Counted from the first letter of the stretch, positions 8,713 to 17,783 are shown. The stretch is 64,000 bases of DNA from Arthrobacter sp. PGP41 (GCF_002953935.1 NZ_CP026514.1:3162001-3226000), one strand, 5' to 3'. Made by a program: numbers and translations. Notes: a model not told the origin generated them from the sequence alone.

Positions 8713-9654
8713 TCAGGGGATGTTGCTGCCGCGCGCAATGACCCACAGCCGGTACCAGTCCGCGCGGGTCATCGCCTCGGCCACGCGCGCGGCGTCGGCA
8801 CAGGCCCGGATCCGGCCCGGGTTGACGGTTCCTATCACCGGCGCGATGCCGGCCGGGTGCTTCATCAGCCATCCCAGCAGGACCGATTCCCCGGAACTGC
8901 CGTACTCCCCCGCCAGCTGCGCCACGAGCTCGACGGTGGCTGCCTCCGCCGACGCCGGACTCTCCGGTTCCGCCCCCGTGTACAGGCCCTTGGCGAGCGA
9001 GCCGTAGGCCTGGAGCGTGATGGAGTTCCGGACGCAGTACTCCAGGGTGCCGTGCGGGAAACTGTAGTCCAGGTGCTCGGCGTGGTTGACCAGCACCTGG
9101 CTTTCCAGCCATGCCCGCTTGAGCAGGCTCATTTCCAGCTGGTTCGCCACCACGGGCGTTTCCAGCCGGTCCTGCAGGGCCTCGATCTGCGCGCCGGACA
9201 TGTTGGAAACACCCAGCTGCCGGACCTTGCCTTCGGCCATCAGCTGCCCGACGGCGGCCGCCACCTCCGCCGGGTCCGCCAGGGGATCCGGGCGGTGCAG
9301 CAGGAGGATGTCCACGTAGTCCGTCCGCAGCCGCTTCAGGCTTTCGTTGACGCGTTCCAGGATGGCTCCGCGGCTGAGGTCGTAGTGCCCGGGCTGCCCG
9401 GGTTCGCTGAGCCGGATGCCGCACTTGGTCTGCAGCCGGATGCGGTCACGCAGCCCGGGAGTGGACGCCAGCACCTCGCCGAAGACTGCCTCGGATTTGC
9501 CCCTGCGGTAGATGTCCGCGTGGTCAAACAGGGTGATTCCCGCACCCAGGGCGGCTTCGATGGCGGCAGCGGCCTCGTCCACATGCTCGGTGGCATGCGG
9601 CTCGTCGGACCAGCTGCCGCCCAGGCCCATGCAGCCATAAATCAGTTCCTGCAT
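8713..9654 (-). CDS. Aldo/keto reductase, YdhF-like
   Basis: 313 residues, NADPH-dependent aldo/keto reductase barrel. The catalytic tetrad is visible as D47 and Y/I near FDHADIYRRG, K77 in LQTKCGIR and H120 in ILLLHRPDPL, followed by the GVSNMS segment. It most resembles the YdhF subgroup, whose physiological substrates are uncertain. It is on the minus strand 34 bases downstream of the alpha-glucosidase gene and could be read through from it, which would hint at sugar-derived carbonyl substrates; this is inference only. Confidence 0.9.
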   Translation of the reverse strand: MQELIYGCMGLGGSWSDEPHATEHVDEAAAAIEAALGAGITLFDHADIYRRGKSEAVFGEVLASTPGLRDRIRLQTKCGIRLSEPGQPGHYDLSRGAILERVNESLKRLRTDYVDILLLHRPDPLADPAEVAAAVGQLMAEGKVRQLGVSNMSGAQIEALQDRLETPVVANQLEMSLLKRAWLESQVLVNHAEHLDYSFPHGTLEYCVRNSITLQAYGSLAKGLYTGAEPESPASAEAATVELVAQLAGEYGSSGESVLLGWLMKHPAGIAPVIGTVNPGRIRACADAARVAEAMTRADWYRLWVIARGSNIP

Positions 9655-9688
9655 CAGGCATCCCGCCCTTCAGGGGCCGGTACCGGCA

Positions 9689-11401
9689 TCAGCGCAGCCA
9701 CGCGGTGGTGTTAGCGGGCAGCTTGCCGTCCTCCAGGACATCGCTGCTGACCAGGACGGCGCCTGCCGGGAGGTCGACGGCGGTGTCCCCGAAGTTGGTC
9801 ACGGACTGCCAGCCGTTGGGGCGGCGGAAGTGGAGGACCTCCGGGTTGCCGGTATCCACCCATTCCAGCACTTCGTCCGTCTGCAGCTCGCGGCGGAGCT
9901 TCAGGGCCTTGCGGTAGAGCTCCAGCGTGGAACCCTCGGTCCCGTCCTGCGCCTCGACAGCGTACTTGCTGAACCAGTCAGGCTGCGGCAGGTGCGCGCC
10001 GCCGTCGCCGAAGCCGAAGGAGGTTCCCTCGACCTTCCAGGGCAGGGGCACCCGGCAGCCGTCACGGCCGATTTCGACGCCCTTGTTGCGGAAGAACGAG
10101 GGATCCTGGCGCTCTGATTCCGGGATCTCCGCCACTTCCTGGAGTCCCAGCTCCTCCCCCTGGTACAGGTAGGCAGAGCCGGGGACGGCGAGCATCAGCA
10201 GCGTGGCGGCGCGGGCACGGCGTTCACCGAGCTCCACGTCCAGCTCCTCCTCGGGGCCGCCGGCCAGCAGCCAGTCCTTGCCGTCTTGGCCCTTGGTGCG
10301 CTCCTTGCCCTTGGAGACCTGCGGCAGGCCGTACCGGGTGGCGTGGCGGACAACGTCGTGGTTTGAGAAGACCCAGGTGGAGGAGGCTCCCGTGGCAGCC
10401 GCCTCGGCCAGGTTGCGCGTGATGATCTCGCGGAACTCCGCCGCGTCGAAGTCGGCCTGCAGGAGGTCGAAGTTGAAGGCCTGGCCGAGTCCCTCGGGGC
10501 TGGCGTAGCGGGCACGGCGCGTGGCATGGACCCATGCCTCGGCGACGGCGGTGCGCGGCGGGTTGTACTCGTTGAACACCTCGCGCCATTCGGCGTAGAT
10601 CTCATGCACTTCGTCGCGGTCCCAGAAGGGGTGCGTGCCGTCGTCGAAACCGTCCACGCCGGTGTTGGCCGCGCTCAGTTCCAGCTTGGACAGCAGCGGT
10701 TCGGTGAGGTCCTTGGTCAGCGCATGCGCCACGTCCACCCGGAAGCCGTCCACGCCGCGGTCGGACCAGAAGCGCAGGGTCTTCAGGAAGTCCTCGCGGA
10801 TTTCCCGGTTGGACCAGTTCAGGTCCGGCTGCTCCTTGGCGAAGATGTGCATGTACCACTGGCCGGGGGTGCCGTCCGGCTCGGTGATGCGCTCCCAGGC
10901 AGGGCCGCCGAAGACGGAGTCCCAGTCCGATGGCGGGAACTCGCCGTTGGGGCCTTTGCCGTCACGGAAGATGTACCGGTCCCGTGCGGGTGATCCCTTC
11001 GGGGAAGCGAGCGCTTCCTTGAACCACTGGTGCCGGTTGGAGGAGTGGTTGGGGACGATGTCGGCGATGAGTTTAATGCCGGCCTGGTGCAGCGCCTTGG
11101 CCATCTCGTCAAAATCGGCCAGCGTGCCCAGCTTCGGGTCAACGTCGCGGTAGTCGTCCACGTCGTAACCGCCGTCGGCAAGCGCCGAGGGGTAGAACGG
11201 GCTCAGCCAGACGGCATCGATCCCGAGCGATTTCAGGTAAGGGACCTTGGCGGTGATGCCCTTGAGATCGCCGATGCCGTCGCCGTTGGAGTCCGCGAAG
11301 CTGCGCGGATAGATCTGGTACACAGCGGCTTGGCGCCACCAGTTGGGATCGGCCGGGCGGTGGGAATCGGAAAGGGTTGCCAGAGTGGCGGTGGTGGACA
11401 A
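9689..11401 (-). CDS. Alpha-glucosidase, GH13 (oligo-1,6-/maltase type)
   Basis: 570 residues of the cytoplasmic GH13 alpha-glucosidase group, releasing glucose from short alpha-glucosides. Conserved regions are ADIVPNHSS (about 113-121), the nucleophile D223 in GFRVDVAH, the acid/base E288 in VAEAW and the transition-state Asp D349 in FSNHDVVR. The domain B insert and C-terminal beta domain complete the usual length. There is no signal peptide. The start is a TTG at 11401 with AAGGA 8 bases upstream. It is divergent from a ROK regulator across a 96-base AT-rich gap, so induction by an alpha-glucoside is likely. Confidence 0.93.
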   Translation of the reverse strand: MSTTATLATLSDSHRPADPNWWRQAAVYQIYPRSFADSNGDGIGDLKGITAKVPYLKSLGIDAVWLSPFYPSALADGGYDVDDYRDVDPKLGTLADFDEMAKALHQAGIKLIADIVPNHSSNRHQWFKEALASPKGSPARDRYIFRDGKGPNGEFPPSDWDSVFGGPAWERITEPDGTPGQWYMHIFAKEQPDLNWSNREIREDFLKTLRFWSDRGVDGFRVDVAHALTKDLTEPLLSKLELSAANTGVDGFDDGTHPFWDRDEVHEIYAEWREVFNEYNPPRTAVAEAWVHATRRARYASPEGLGQAFNFDLLQADFDAAEFREIITRNLAEAAATGASSTWVFSNHDVVRHATRYGLPQVSKGKERTKGQDGKDWLLAGGPEEELDVELGERRARAATLLMLAVPGSAYLYQGEELGLQEVAEIPESERQDPSFFRNKGVEIGRDGCRVPLPWKVEGTSFGFGDGGAHLPQPDWFSKYAVEAQDGTEGSTLELYRKALKLRRELQTDEVLEWVDTGNPEVLHFRRPNGWQSVTNFGDTAVDLPAGAVLVSSDVLEDGKLPANTTAWLR

Positions 11402-11443
11402 GGGGTGATCCTTTGCTGCTTGTCGACTATATTTATTTTGGTT

Positions 11444-11453
11444 CTAAATTTAG
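11444..11453. promoter_or_regulatory. Candidate ROK operator in divergent promoter
   Basis: A perfect 10-base palindrome, CTAAATTTAG, lies in a markedly AT-rich stretch (11426-11454) midway between the divergent glucosidase and ROK genes. ROK repressors bind AT-rich palindromes near their own promoters, so this is the best operator candidate for both genes. Confidence 0.45.
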
Positions 11454-11497
11454 CTGCCCGATCATTATCTGGCGCCCTGCCCGGAAAGGTCAACAGC

Positions 11498-12703
11498 ATG
11501 GCTGAAACCACCGCCGCCACACCCCAGCTGCTCCGCCGAGTAAGCGCCGGGGCTGTGCTGGACTTCATGCGTTCCTCCGGTGTTGTCACCGTCACCCAAG
11601 TCATGGAAGCCACCGGCCTCACCCGCGCCACGGCCATCTCCGTCTGCGAGGACCTCAAGGAGCGGGGCTGGCTCCGCGAACTGGAGAACCAGCGTGCATC
11701 CGGCGGGTACCGGAAGGGCCGGCCCGCCCGCCGGTTCGAACTCAACGAGCGTGCCGGCTGCGTGCTGGGCATGGATGTGGGGGTTTCCAAGGCCACGGTG
11801 GTGGTGTCGGACCTTCGCGGGCAGGTGCTTGGGCGGTCCACCCTGCCCTTCGCGGAAGCCGAAATTTCGGCTGGGGAACGCATCTCCGTCATCGACCGCG
11901 CCGCGATGACGGCCCTTCGCAGCGTGGGCGCCGCCCCGGCGTCGGTCCTCGCCGCCTGTGCCGGCATCGCCGCCCCGGTGGACCGCAACGGTGACGTGCT
12001 GGTGGCCCAGCACTTCTGGGGATTGTTCGACGTCGGCCTGAAGGCAGCCATGCGGGACCGGCACGGCTGGACGGTCCTGCTGGAAAACGACGCCAACCTT
12101 GCCGCGCTCGGCGACCGCTGGCGGGGTGCGGCGGCGGGAGTGGACGACGTCGTGGTGATCCTTGCCAGTGAGCGTTTCGGTTCAGGGGTGATCGACGGCG
12201 GGCGGCTGCTGCACGGGAGCCGCGGCGGCGCCGGTGAACTCGCCTTCCTGGACCAGGTTGAGGGCGTGGGGGACACCTTCGGCATTGCCAGCCTCGCCAG
12301 GACGTGGGCGGCCGAGGCGCTGGCCGGCAAAACCCGGACATCCCTCCGGGATTATGCAGCCCAAGGCGGCGCGGAGGCTGAGCACGTCTTCGCGGCCGCT
12401 GCGGAGGGCGACGCCGTGGCCCTGCTCATTCTTGAACGCCTGGCGGACCGGCTGGCCCGGGTCATTGGCGCGGTGGCAACGGTGTTCAACCCGGAGCTTG
12501 TGGTGATCGGCGGTGCAGTGGCCAACTCCGCAGGCGTCCTGCTCGGACCGATCAAACGGCGGCTGAAGGATTTCACCGCCACTCCCCCGCGGATTGCGGT
12601 CTCGCCGCTGGGCGACTCGATCGTGACCGTTGGGGCCGTCCGGGGCGCGCTGGACTACGTGGAGAAGCATTCCCTCGACTTGCAGCTGATCCCCCGCGCT
12701 TAG
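11498..12703 (+). CDS. ROK family transcriptional regulator
   Basis: 401 residues from the ATG at 11498, which has GGAAAGG 8 bases upstream; the frame is open further upstream only inside the glucosidase. An N-terminal winged helix (about 15-80, with VTQVMEATGLTRATAISVCEDL as recognition region in two turns) precedes an actin-like sugar kinase fold with LGMDVGVSKATVVV and ENDANLAALG. The zinc motif C-x-C-G-x-x-G-C-x-E of classic ROK proteins is absent; the corresponding stretch reads GSRGGAGELAFL. It probably senses a sugar and represses the divergent alpha-glucosidase gene. Confidence 0.9.
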   Translation: MAETTAATPQLLRRVSAGAVLDFMRSSGVVTVTQVMEATGLTRATAISVCEDLKERGWLRELENQRASGGYRKGRPARRFELNERAGCVLGMDVGVSKATVVVSDLRGQVLGRSTLPFAEAEISAGERISVIDRAAMTALRSVGAAPASVLAACAGIAAPVDRNGDVLVAQHFWGLFDVGLKAAMRDRHGWTVLLENDANLAALGDRWRGAAAGVDDVVVILASERFGSGVIDGGRLLHGSRGGAGELAFLDQVEGVGDTFGIASLARTWAAEALAGKTRTSLRDYAAQGGAEAEHVFAAAAEGDAVALLILERLADRLARVIGAVATVFNPELVVIGGAVANSAGVLLGPIKRRLKDFTATPPRIAVSPLGDSIVTVGAVRGALDYVEKHSLDLQLIPRA

Positions 12704-12709
12704 TCCGCG

Positions 12710-13360
12710 CTAGGTCTGCAGGGCAGCGGCGATGGGCAGCGTTCCGTCACAGAATTCGATGGTCCTGCCCGCGGTTTCCGGCAGGTCCAGCACGGCGACC
12801 GCGACGCTTGCGGTATTGCTCCGGGAGGTTTCCCGGGTGCCCCCGGGGGCGGGATCAACGTCGATCAGCCCGGTTCCCGGCTTGTCCGTCAACGTCCCCG
12901 GGCCCAGGATGGTCCAGGCGAGGCCCGTGCCGCGCAGGTACTCGTCGGCGGCGGCCTTCGCCTCGGCGTACGCAAAGAAGGAGTGGTCCGCCGGCACGCC
13001 ATGGTCCTTGGCCGCGCCCAGGTAGGAAACCATCACGTAGCGGCCCACCTTGGCGTCGGAGGCAGCATCCATCGAACGGATGGCCGCGTCGCGGTCCACC
13101 GCATAGGTGCGTGACGGGTTCCCGCCGCCCGCACCGGCGGACCAGACCACCGCGTCATGGCCCTTCAGCGCTTCGGCGAGTGCCGCCGTCGTCGCATTCT
13201 CAACGTCCAGGACCGACGGCGTTGCGCCGGTTCCGGCAACATCGTCGGCGTGGTCCGGGTTCCGGATGAACGACGTAACGCTGTGGCCTTCTTCCGTGAG
13301 CAGGGCGGACAGGTGGAGGGCCACTTTGCCGTGGCCGCCGATGATTGCGATTCGCGTCAT
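12710..13360 (-). CDS. NAD(P)H-binding protein, atypical SDR
   Basis: 216 residues from the ATG at 13360; a longer frame upstream overlaps the next gene and lacks family sequence. The N-terminus TRIAIIGGHGKVALHL is a Rossmann dinucleotide-binding motif of the NmrA/YwnB-like atypical short-chain dehydrogenases. A Tyr-x-x-x-Lys-like stretch, FAYAEAKAAAD, follows in the right place. Proteins of this group bind NAD(P) and often act as redox sensors or reductases. It is convergent with the ROK gene and just downstream of a RibD-type gene. Confidence 0.88.
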   Translation of the reverse strand: MTRIAIIGGHGKVALHLSALLTEEGHSVTSFIRNPDHADDVAGTGATPSVLDVENATTAALAEALKGHDAVVWSAGAGGGNPSRTYAVDRDAAIRSMDAASDAKVGRYVMVSYLGAAKDHGVPADHSFFAYAEAKAAADEYLRGTGLAWTILGPGTLTDKPGTGLIDVDPAPGGTRETSRSNTASVAVAVLDLPETAGRTIEFCDGTLPIAAALQT

Positions 13361-13376
13361 GGACCCATTCTGCCCT

Positions 13377-13943
13377 TCACCGCAGGATGCGGTAGCGCAG
13401 GTACGCCACGCCGTTGCCGAAACGGCGCAGGTCGAGGAGCTCAAGCCTGGATTCCAAGCCGTCGGGCAGGAAACGCAGGCCCCCTCCCACGGCCACCGGA
13501 CTGATGAGGAGCTGGCACTCGTCCACCAGTCCCGCCCGGAGCGCGGCGGCGGCCAGCGTGGCTCCGCCGATGCTGATGCTCCTGTCCGTACCGGCCTTCA
13601 TTTTGCGGACGGCTTCCGGATCGAAGGTCCGCTCCACGCGGGTGCGGGCGGTGGTGGTTTCAGCCAGCGATGAAGAGTAGACAACCTTGTCTGCCTCCTG
13701 CCAGATCCGGGCATAGTCCTGAATGACCGGCGGTTCCGCCGGGCCGCCCATCGTTTCCCAGGCCGACATCACCTCGTACATGCGCCGTCCGTAAAGGTGC
13801 GTACCGGCGTCGCGCTCCAGGTCGTTGACGAAGGCGTGGACTTCCTCGTCGGGGGCGCTCCAGTCGAAATTGCCGTGGCTGTCAGCCACATACCCGTCCA
13901 GGGAGGTGATGCAGGTGTAAATAAGCCGGCCCATGGTCCCCAT
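13377..13943 (-). CDS. Dihydrofolate reductase-fold protein (RibD C-terminal type)
   Basis: 188 residues of the RibD C-terminal/DHFR-like family: TCITSLDGYVAD at the N-terminus, YGRRMYEVM, and SIGGATLAAAALRAGLVDECQLLISPVAVGGG split over the nucleotide-binding region. These stand-alone proteins (YyaP/YwjB-like) are NADPH-dependent reductases of unknown substrate. The stop is 17 bases from the next gene's start on the same strand, so co-transcription is plausible. Confidence 0.88.
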   Translation of the reverse strand: MGTMGRLIYTCITSLDGYVADSHGNFDWSAPDEEVHAFVNDLERDAGTHLYGRRMYEVMSAWETMGGPAEPPVIQDYARIWQEADKVVYSSSLAETTTARTRVERTFDPEAVRKMKAGTDRSISIGGATLAAAALRAGLVDECQLLISPVAVGGGLRFLPDGLESRLELLDLRRFGNGVAYLRYRILR

Positions 13944-14087
13944 TGTGGCCGCGAAGGCAGGGAGTTGGAAGCCGCCGCGTCCACGCGCAGTTCCCCGGCG
14001 GGGTCAGGCTGTCCGCCGGAACCAGTCGTTCCGGCAGGCCAGGAAGTACCTCAGGACCTTCCGTGGGTGCCGCGCAAAAAGGGCACA

Positions 14088-14122
14088 GAAAAACCCCCGG
14101 AACCTCAGGGATTCCGGGGGCT
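14088..14122 (-). terminator. Rho-independent terminator of the tRNA-Thr/Met unit
   Basis: A 9-base stem (14094-14102 with 14112-14120, CCCCCGGAA against TTCCGGGGG) with a 9-base loop. On the minus strand it is followed by TTTTTC. It lies 10 bases past the 3' end of tRNA-Met. Confidence 0.85.
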
Positions 14123-14129
14123 TAGCCTG

Positions 14130-14203
14130 TAGCGGTGGGGAGGCTCGATCTCCCGACCTCACGATTATGAGTCGTGCGCTCTAACCAACTGAGCTACACC
14201 GCC
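14130..14203 (-). tRNA. tRNA-Met (CAT anticodon)
   Basis: A 74-base cloverleaf. The acceptor stem GGCGGTG pairs with CACCGCT followed by A73. The D-arm TAGCTCAGTTGGTTAGA and the anticodon arm ACGACTCATAATCGT with anticodon CAT are clear. The T-arm has GGGAGATCGAGCCTCCC. No CCA is encoded. A CAT anticodon can also belong to tRNA-Ile(k2CAU); elongator Met is preferred but not certain. Confidence 0.9.
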
Positions 14204-14264
14204 ACGAATGAGAAAAACCTGCGCCAAGCCGGTCAAAACCGCCTTGACACAGGCCCTCATCCAG

Positions 14265-14336
14265 AGCCCCCCACCGGAATCGATCCGGTGACCTCGTTCT
14301 TACCAAGAACGCGCTCTACCACTGAGCTAGGGGGGC
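14265..14336 (-). tRNA. tRNA-Thr (GGT anticodon)
   Basis: A 72-base cloverleaf. The acceptor stem GCCCCCC pairs with GGGGGGC followed by T73. D-arm AGCTCAGTGGTAGAGC, anticodon arm GTTCTTGGTAAGAAC with anticodon GGT, and T-arm ACCGGATCGATTCCGGT are all present. No CCA is encoded. It lies 61 bases upstream of tRNA-Met and shares its terminator. Confidence 0.93.
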
Positions 14337-14347
14337 AACGAGTAAAT

Positions 14348-14376
14348 ACTCTACCGGAAGATTTTCCCACCAACAA
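14348..14376 (-). promoter_or_regulatory. Promoter of the tRNA-Thr/Met unit
   Basis: Reading the minus strand, a -35 box TTGTTG (14371-14376) and a -10 box TAGAGT (14348-14353) are separated by exactly 17 bases. They sit just upstream of tRNA-Thr with no other gene between. This is a good housekeeping sigma-factor match. Confidence 0.7.
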
Positions 14377-14527
14377 ATCGGCGCTCCGACGCAGCCCTGG
14401 CCCCTTAAAAGCGCATAAAACCGGGCCTCAATGAGCCTTCGGTGCGCCAATGAAGGGCCGGCAGAACCCGCAGTGAAACAGGTGTGACGAAGCGAACACG
14501 CCGGTCCCGCCGTCGTGCGCTTAAACG

Positions 14528-14559
14528 CCAGTGGGCCGGCTCGAAAGCCGGCCCACTGG
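14528..14559 (-). terminator. Hairpin terminator after the DEAD-box gene
   Basis: A perfect 14-base GC-rich stem (14528-14541 with 14546-14559, core AGTGGGCCGGC) with a CGAA loop, 28 bases past the helicase stop. There is no T-run, as is common for actinobacterial terminators. Confidence 0.75.
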
Positions 14560-14586
14560 GGGGAACTGCGTCAGGCTAGCTGACGG

Positions 14587-16722
14587 TTACCACTTGCCCT
14601 TGCGGTTGAAGTCTCGCTGGCCGCCCTCGTTGCCGTGGCGGGGCTTGCGGGAGCCGTCACCGTGGCCGCCGAAGCGGGAGTCACTGGCCTGGCCGCGGCT
14701 GGCACCGCTGTCAGCGCTGAAGGAGCGCTCGCTGTAGGAGCGGCCGCCGCGGTCCGCGGAGGAACGCTCGCCGTCGTTCTTGCGGAAGTCTTTCTTGAAC
14801 CCGCCGGCGCCCTTGAAGTTGCCTCCCCGGTCACCGCCGCGGTTGCCTTGGTAGGAGCCGCGCTCGCCGGCAGGCTTGCGGCCGTTGTCCAGCTCGAGGT
14901 GGATCAGCTCGCCGCCGATCCGGGTGCGGGACAGGGCACGCAGCTGCTCGGGGCTCAGGTCCGCCGGGAGCTCCACGAGGGAGTGGTCCGAGCGGATATC
15001 GATGCCGCCGATCTGTGCCGAGGAGATGCCGCCCTCGTTGGCAATCGCGCCCACGATGGAACCGGGCATGACGCGCTGGCGGCGTCCCACGGCGATCCGG
15101 TAGGTGGCGTTGCCCTCGGTGAGCGTGCGGGTCGGTCCGCGGGAGCCGAAGCCGTCCTTGGAGCGCTCGCGCTTCTGGAACTCGGGAGCTGCGGGCAGTT
15201 CCTTCACCAGCAGCGGCTGCCCGCCCTGGGCCATGACGGCAAGCGCAGCAGCGATCTCCGAGGCAGGCACGTTGTGCTCTTCCTCGTAGGAGGCGATGAG
15301 GTCGCGGAACGGGGCCACGTCCTCGGAGGCGAGGGTTTCCGTGATGCGCTCGGCGAACTTGCCCAGGCGCAGGGTGTTCACGGTCTCGGCGGTGGGCAGG
15401 TGCATCTGCTCCACCGGCTGGCGCGTTGCCTTCTCGATGGAACGCAGCAGGTACTTCTCCCGCGGCGTCATGAACAGGATGGCGTCACCGGAACGGCCCG
15501 CACGGCCGGTGCGGCCGATGCGGTGCACGTAGGACTCGGTGTCGTGCGGGATGTCGTAGTTGATGACGTGGCTGATGCGCTCCACGTCAAGGCCACGGGC
15601 GGCGACGTCGGTGGCCACGAGGATGTCGATGCGGCCTTCCTTCAGCGCGTCCACAGTGCGCTCGCGCTGCTGCTGCGGGATGTCACCGTTGATCGCGGCG
15701 GCCTGGAAACCGCGGGACTTCAGCTTGTCAGCCAGGTCCTCGGTAGCCATCTTGGTGCGCACGAAGGCGATGACGCCGTCGAACTCTTCCACCTCGAGGA
15801 TGCGGGTCATGGCGTCGAGCTTGTGCGGGCCCATGACCTGCAGGTACCGCTGGCGGGTGTTGGCGCCGGTGGTGGTCTTGGACTTGACGGAGATCTCGGC
15901 CGGGTTGTTCAGGTACTGCTTGGACATGCGGCGGATCTGGCTCGGCATGGTGGCGGAGAACAGTGCAACCTGGCGGTCCGACGGGGTCTGCTGGAAGATC
16001 TGCTCCACGTCTTCGGCGAAGCCCATGCGCAGCATTTCGTCGGCCTCGTCCAGCACCAGGTACTGGAGTTCGGACAGGTCCAGGGAACCCTTGGAGATGT
16101 GGTCGATCACGCGGCCGGGGGTACCGACGACAACCTGGGCGCCGCGGCGCAGGCCGGCGAGCTGGGGGCCGTAGGCGGAGCCGCCGTAGACGGGGAGGAC
16201 GGTGAAGTCATCGATGTGCTTGGCGTACGAGGTGAAGGCCTCGGCTACCTGGAGGGCCAGCTCGCGGGTGGGAGCCAGGACCAGTGCCTGGGTCTTCCGG
16301 GACGGGCCGTTGAGGTCGTGGAGCTCGGCCAGGCGGGAGAGTGCCGGTACTGCGAATGCTGCAGTCTTACCGGTGCCGGTCTGGGCGAGGCCCACGACGT
16401 CGCGGCCTTCGAGCAGCAGCGGGATGGTTGCTGCCTGGATGGGGGACGGCTTCTCGTAGCCGACGTCCTGGAGGGCGGCGAGGACGCGGCCGTCAATGCC
16501 GAGGTCGGCGAACTTGACGCCTTCTTCTTCGTCTTCCTCAGCCTGGGCGGCGGGAGCGGCGGCGGCAGGAGCCTCCTCAGCCTGGGCGGCGGGAGCGGCC
16601 GGTGCTTCAGCAGGAGCTTCGGCGGGAACCGTTGCGGCCTCAGCTGCAGGAGCAGCGGGCTCGGTGAATTCGATGCTGGCGGTTGCTGCTTGAGCGGCGG
16701 CGTCGTTGTGATTTTCGGGCAT
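14587..16722 (-). CDS. deaD: DEAD-box ATP-dependent RNA helicase, DeaD/CsdA type
   Basis: Unwinds RNA in ribosome assembly, mRNA turnover and cold adaptation. 711 residues from the ATG at 16722, preferred over an in-frame ATG at 16743 because GAGGAAT lies 8 bases upstream. An Ala/Pro/Glu-rich tail (1-65) precedes the Q motif, Walker A AQTGTGKT (113-120), PTRELALQ, DEAD, SAT and HRIGRTGRAGR. A DbpA-type RNA-binding domain follows (about 505-580), then an Arg/Gly/Ser-rich tail to the end. The long basic tail should add nonspecific RNA binding. A 400-base upstream gap leaves room for a regulated leader, as in other cold-inducible deaD genes. Confidence 0.95.
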   Translation of the reverse strand: MPENHNDAAAQAATASIEFTEPAAPAAEAATVPAEAPAEAPAAPAAQAEEAPAAAAPAAQAEEDEEEGVKFADLGIDGRVLAALQDVGYEKPSPIQAATIPLLLEGRDVVGLAQTGTGKTAAFAVPALSRLAELHDLNGPSRKTQALVLAPTRELALQVAEAFTSYAKHIDDFTVLPVYGGSAYGPQLAGLRRGAQVVVGTPGRVIDHISKGSLDLSELQYLVLDEADEMLRMGFAEDVEQIFQQTPSDRQVALFSATMPSQIRRMSKQYLNNPAEISVKSKTTTGANTRQRYLQVMGPHKLDAMTRILEVEEFDGVIAFVRTKMATEDLADKLKSRGFQAAAINGDIPQQQRERTVDALKEGRIDILVATDVAARGLDVERISHVINYDIPHDTESYVHRIGRTGRAGRSGDAILFMTPREKYLLRSIEKATRQPVEQMHLPTAETVNTLRLGKFAERITETLASEDVAPFRDLIASYEEEHNVPASEIAAALAVMAQGGQPLLVKELPAAPEFQKRERSKDGFGSRGPTRTLTEGNATYRIAVGRRQRVMPGSIVGAIANEGGISSAQIGGIDIRSDHSLVELPADLSPEQLRALSRTRIGGELIHLELDNGRKPAGERGSYQGNRGGDRGGNFKGAGGFKKDFRKNDGERSSADRGGRSYSERSFSADSGASRGQASDSRFGGHGDGSRKPRHGNEGGQRDFNRKGKW

Positions 16723-17126
16723 AGGGGAATATTCCTCATCCATAGGGGGCCAGGCGGCACTACCCGAGGTGAGCGGAGCCGCAGTACGTGTGACTAAAGG
16801 TGCCAGGCAAACATTGACTGGCGGTCACAGAAGTCCGGCGCTTTCGCAATCCCGTGGCAGGACTTCCCGCTGCATCTCTTGGCTGCTATCCCAGCAGTCT
16901 GTACAGCGTTTTCTTTAGCCGGCTCTCCCTATGAAAATGCCCGCATCGCTTGTGCGGGCCCCAACACTTGCCAGTCCTGCCTCAAAAATTGGGCAGGAAT
17001 AAGGGATTTCCGGAGTGGGGGATGTTTCCAGTGTAGGGCACGCGGCCGCTCCAGCGGAAATTAAGGGCGCGACGGCGGCGGTGAGCTTGCGCACACCGCT
17101 CCCCTTCCAGCCGCTTTAGCCTGGGG
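16723..17126. other. 400-base intergenic region upstream of deaD
   Basis: No open frame with family sequence is visible on either strand. It holds the hairpin at 16939-16959 and a smaller stem (CCTGCC at 16976 with GGCAGG at 16992). The deaD promoter and leader must lie here; no cold-shock box could be identified by eye. Confidence 0.5.
16930..16960 (-). terminator. Probable terminator of the MOSC gene
   Basis: A 7-base stem (GCCCGCA at 16939-16945 with TGCGGGC at 16953-16959) is followed on the minus strand by ATTTTC. It lies about 170 bases past the MOSC stop. Confidence 0.5.
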
Positions 17127-17783
17127 TTACCGGCCCAGCTGCCGTTCCAGCGCCTCGAACTTCTGGTTGAACTCCGGCTGCTGCAGGCGGATCTCGCCGT
17201 CGGCATCGGCGTCGCGCAATGCTTCCATCGCCTCCAGGTCCGGCTCGCTGAACCACTTGCCCACAGTGATGCCGTGCTTCGGGACATATAGCCGGTGGAT
17301 ATGGTCTCCCGCCTGGATGCTCCCGGTCCTGATGACGCGCAGATAGGCTCCCACCCGGCCCTCCTCCGTGAACCTCTTGACGAAGTGCGGCTCCCCCATC
17401 CGGCGCTGGAAGGTGGCGCAGGGGGTACGGGGCGAGGTCACTTCCACTTCGACGTCCAGGCCGATCCGCCAGCGCTCGCCAATCACGGCACCAGTGACAT
17501 CGATCCCGGCCACCCGCAGGTTTTCGCCAAAGATCCCCGGGGGCAGGTCCCTGGCGAGTTCACGGGACCAGTAGTCCGCATCCTGCCGGGAGTAGGCGTA
17601 CAGGGCCTGGTCCGGTCCCCCGTGGTGGACGCGGTTCGCCTGGATGTCACCCTGGAGGCCCAACCGGTGCACTTTGACCGGGCCGTCGGCGGGGCGCTTG
17701 TCGATGGCGGTGACGCCCACGTTCGAGGTATCCGGCAGGAGCTGGTGGACGCGGCACACGGCAAGGACGGAGGCGGTTTCCAT
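17127..17783 (-). CDS. MOSC domain protein, YiiM-like
   Basis: 218 residues from the ATG at 17783, with GGAG 5 bases upstream. MOSC landmarks are KVHRLGLQGDIQAN (about 36-49), YSRQDADYWSREL, PPGIFGENLRVAG and the conserved cysteine in TPCATFQRRMGEP. MOSC proteins bind sulfur carried from cysteine desulfurases or act with the molybdenum cofactor on N-hydroxylated compounds, as YiiM does on 6-N-hydroxylaminopurine. No molybdenum cofactor genes are adjacent. Confidence 0.9.
   Translation of the reverse strand: METASVLAVCRVHQLLPDTSNVGVTAIDKRPADGPVKVHRLGLQGDIQANRVHHGGPDQALYAYSRQDADYWSRELARDLPPGIFGENLRVAGIDVTGAVIGERWRIGLDVEVEVTSPRTPCATFQRRMGEPHFVKRFTEEGRVGAYLRVIRTGSIQAGDHIHRLYVPKHGITVGKWFSEPDLEAMEALRDADADGEIRLQQPEFNQKFEALERQLGR

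Noticed and set aside
14635..16797. 720-codon open frame on the plus strand opposite deaD
   Set aside because: It mirrors the helicase in a GC-rich frame and has no recognisable domain.
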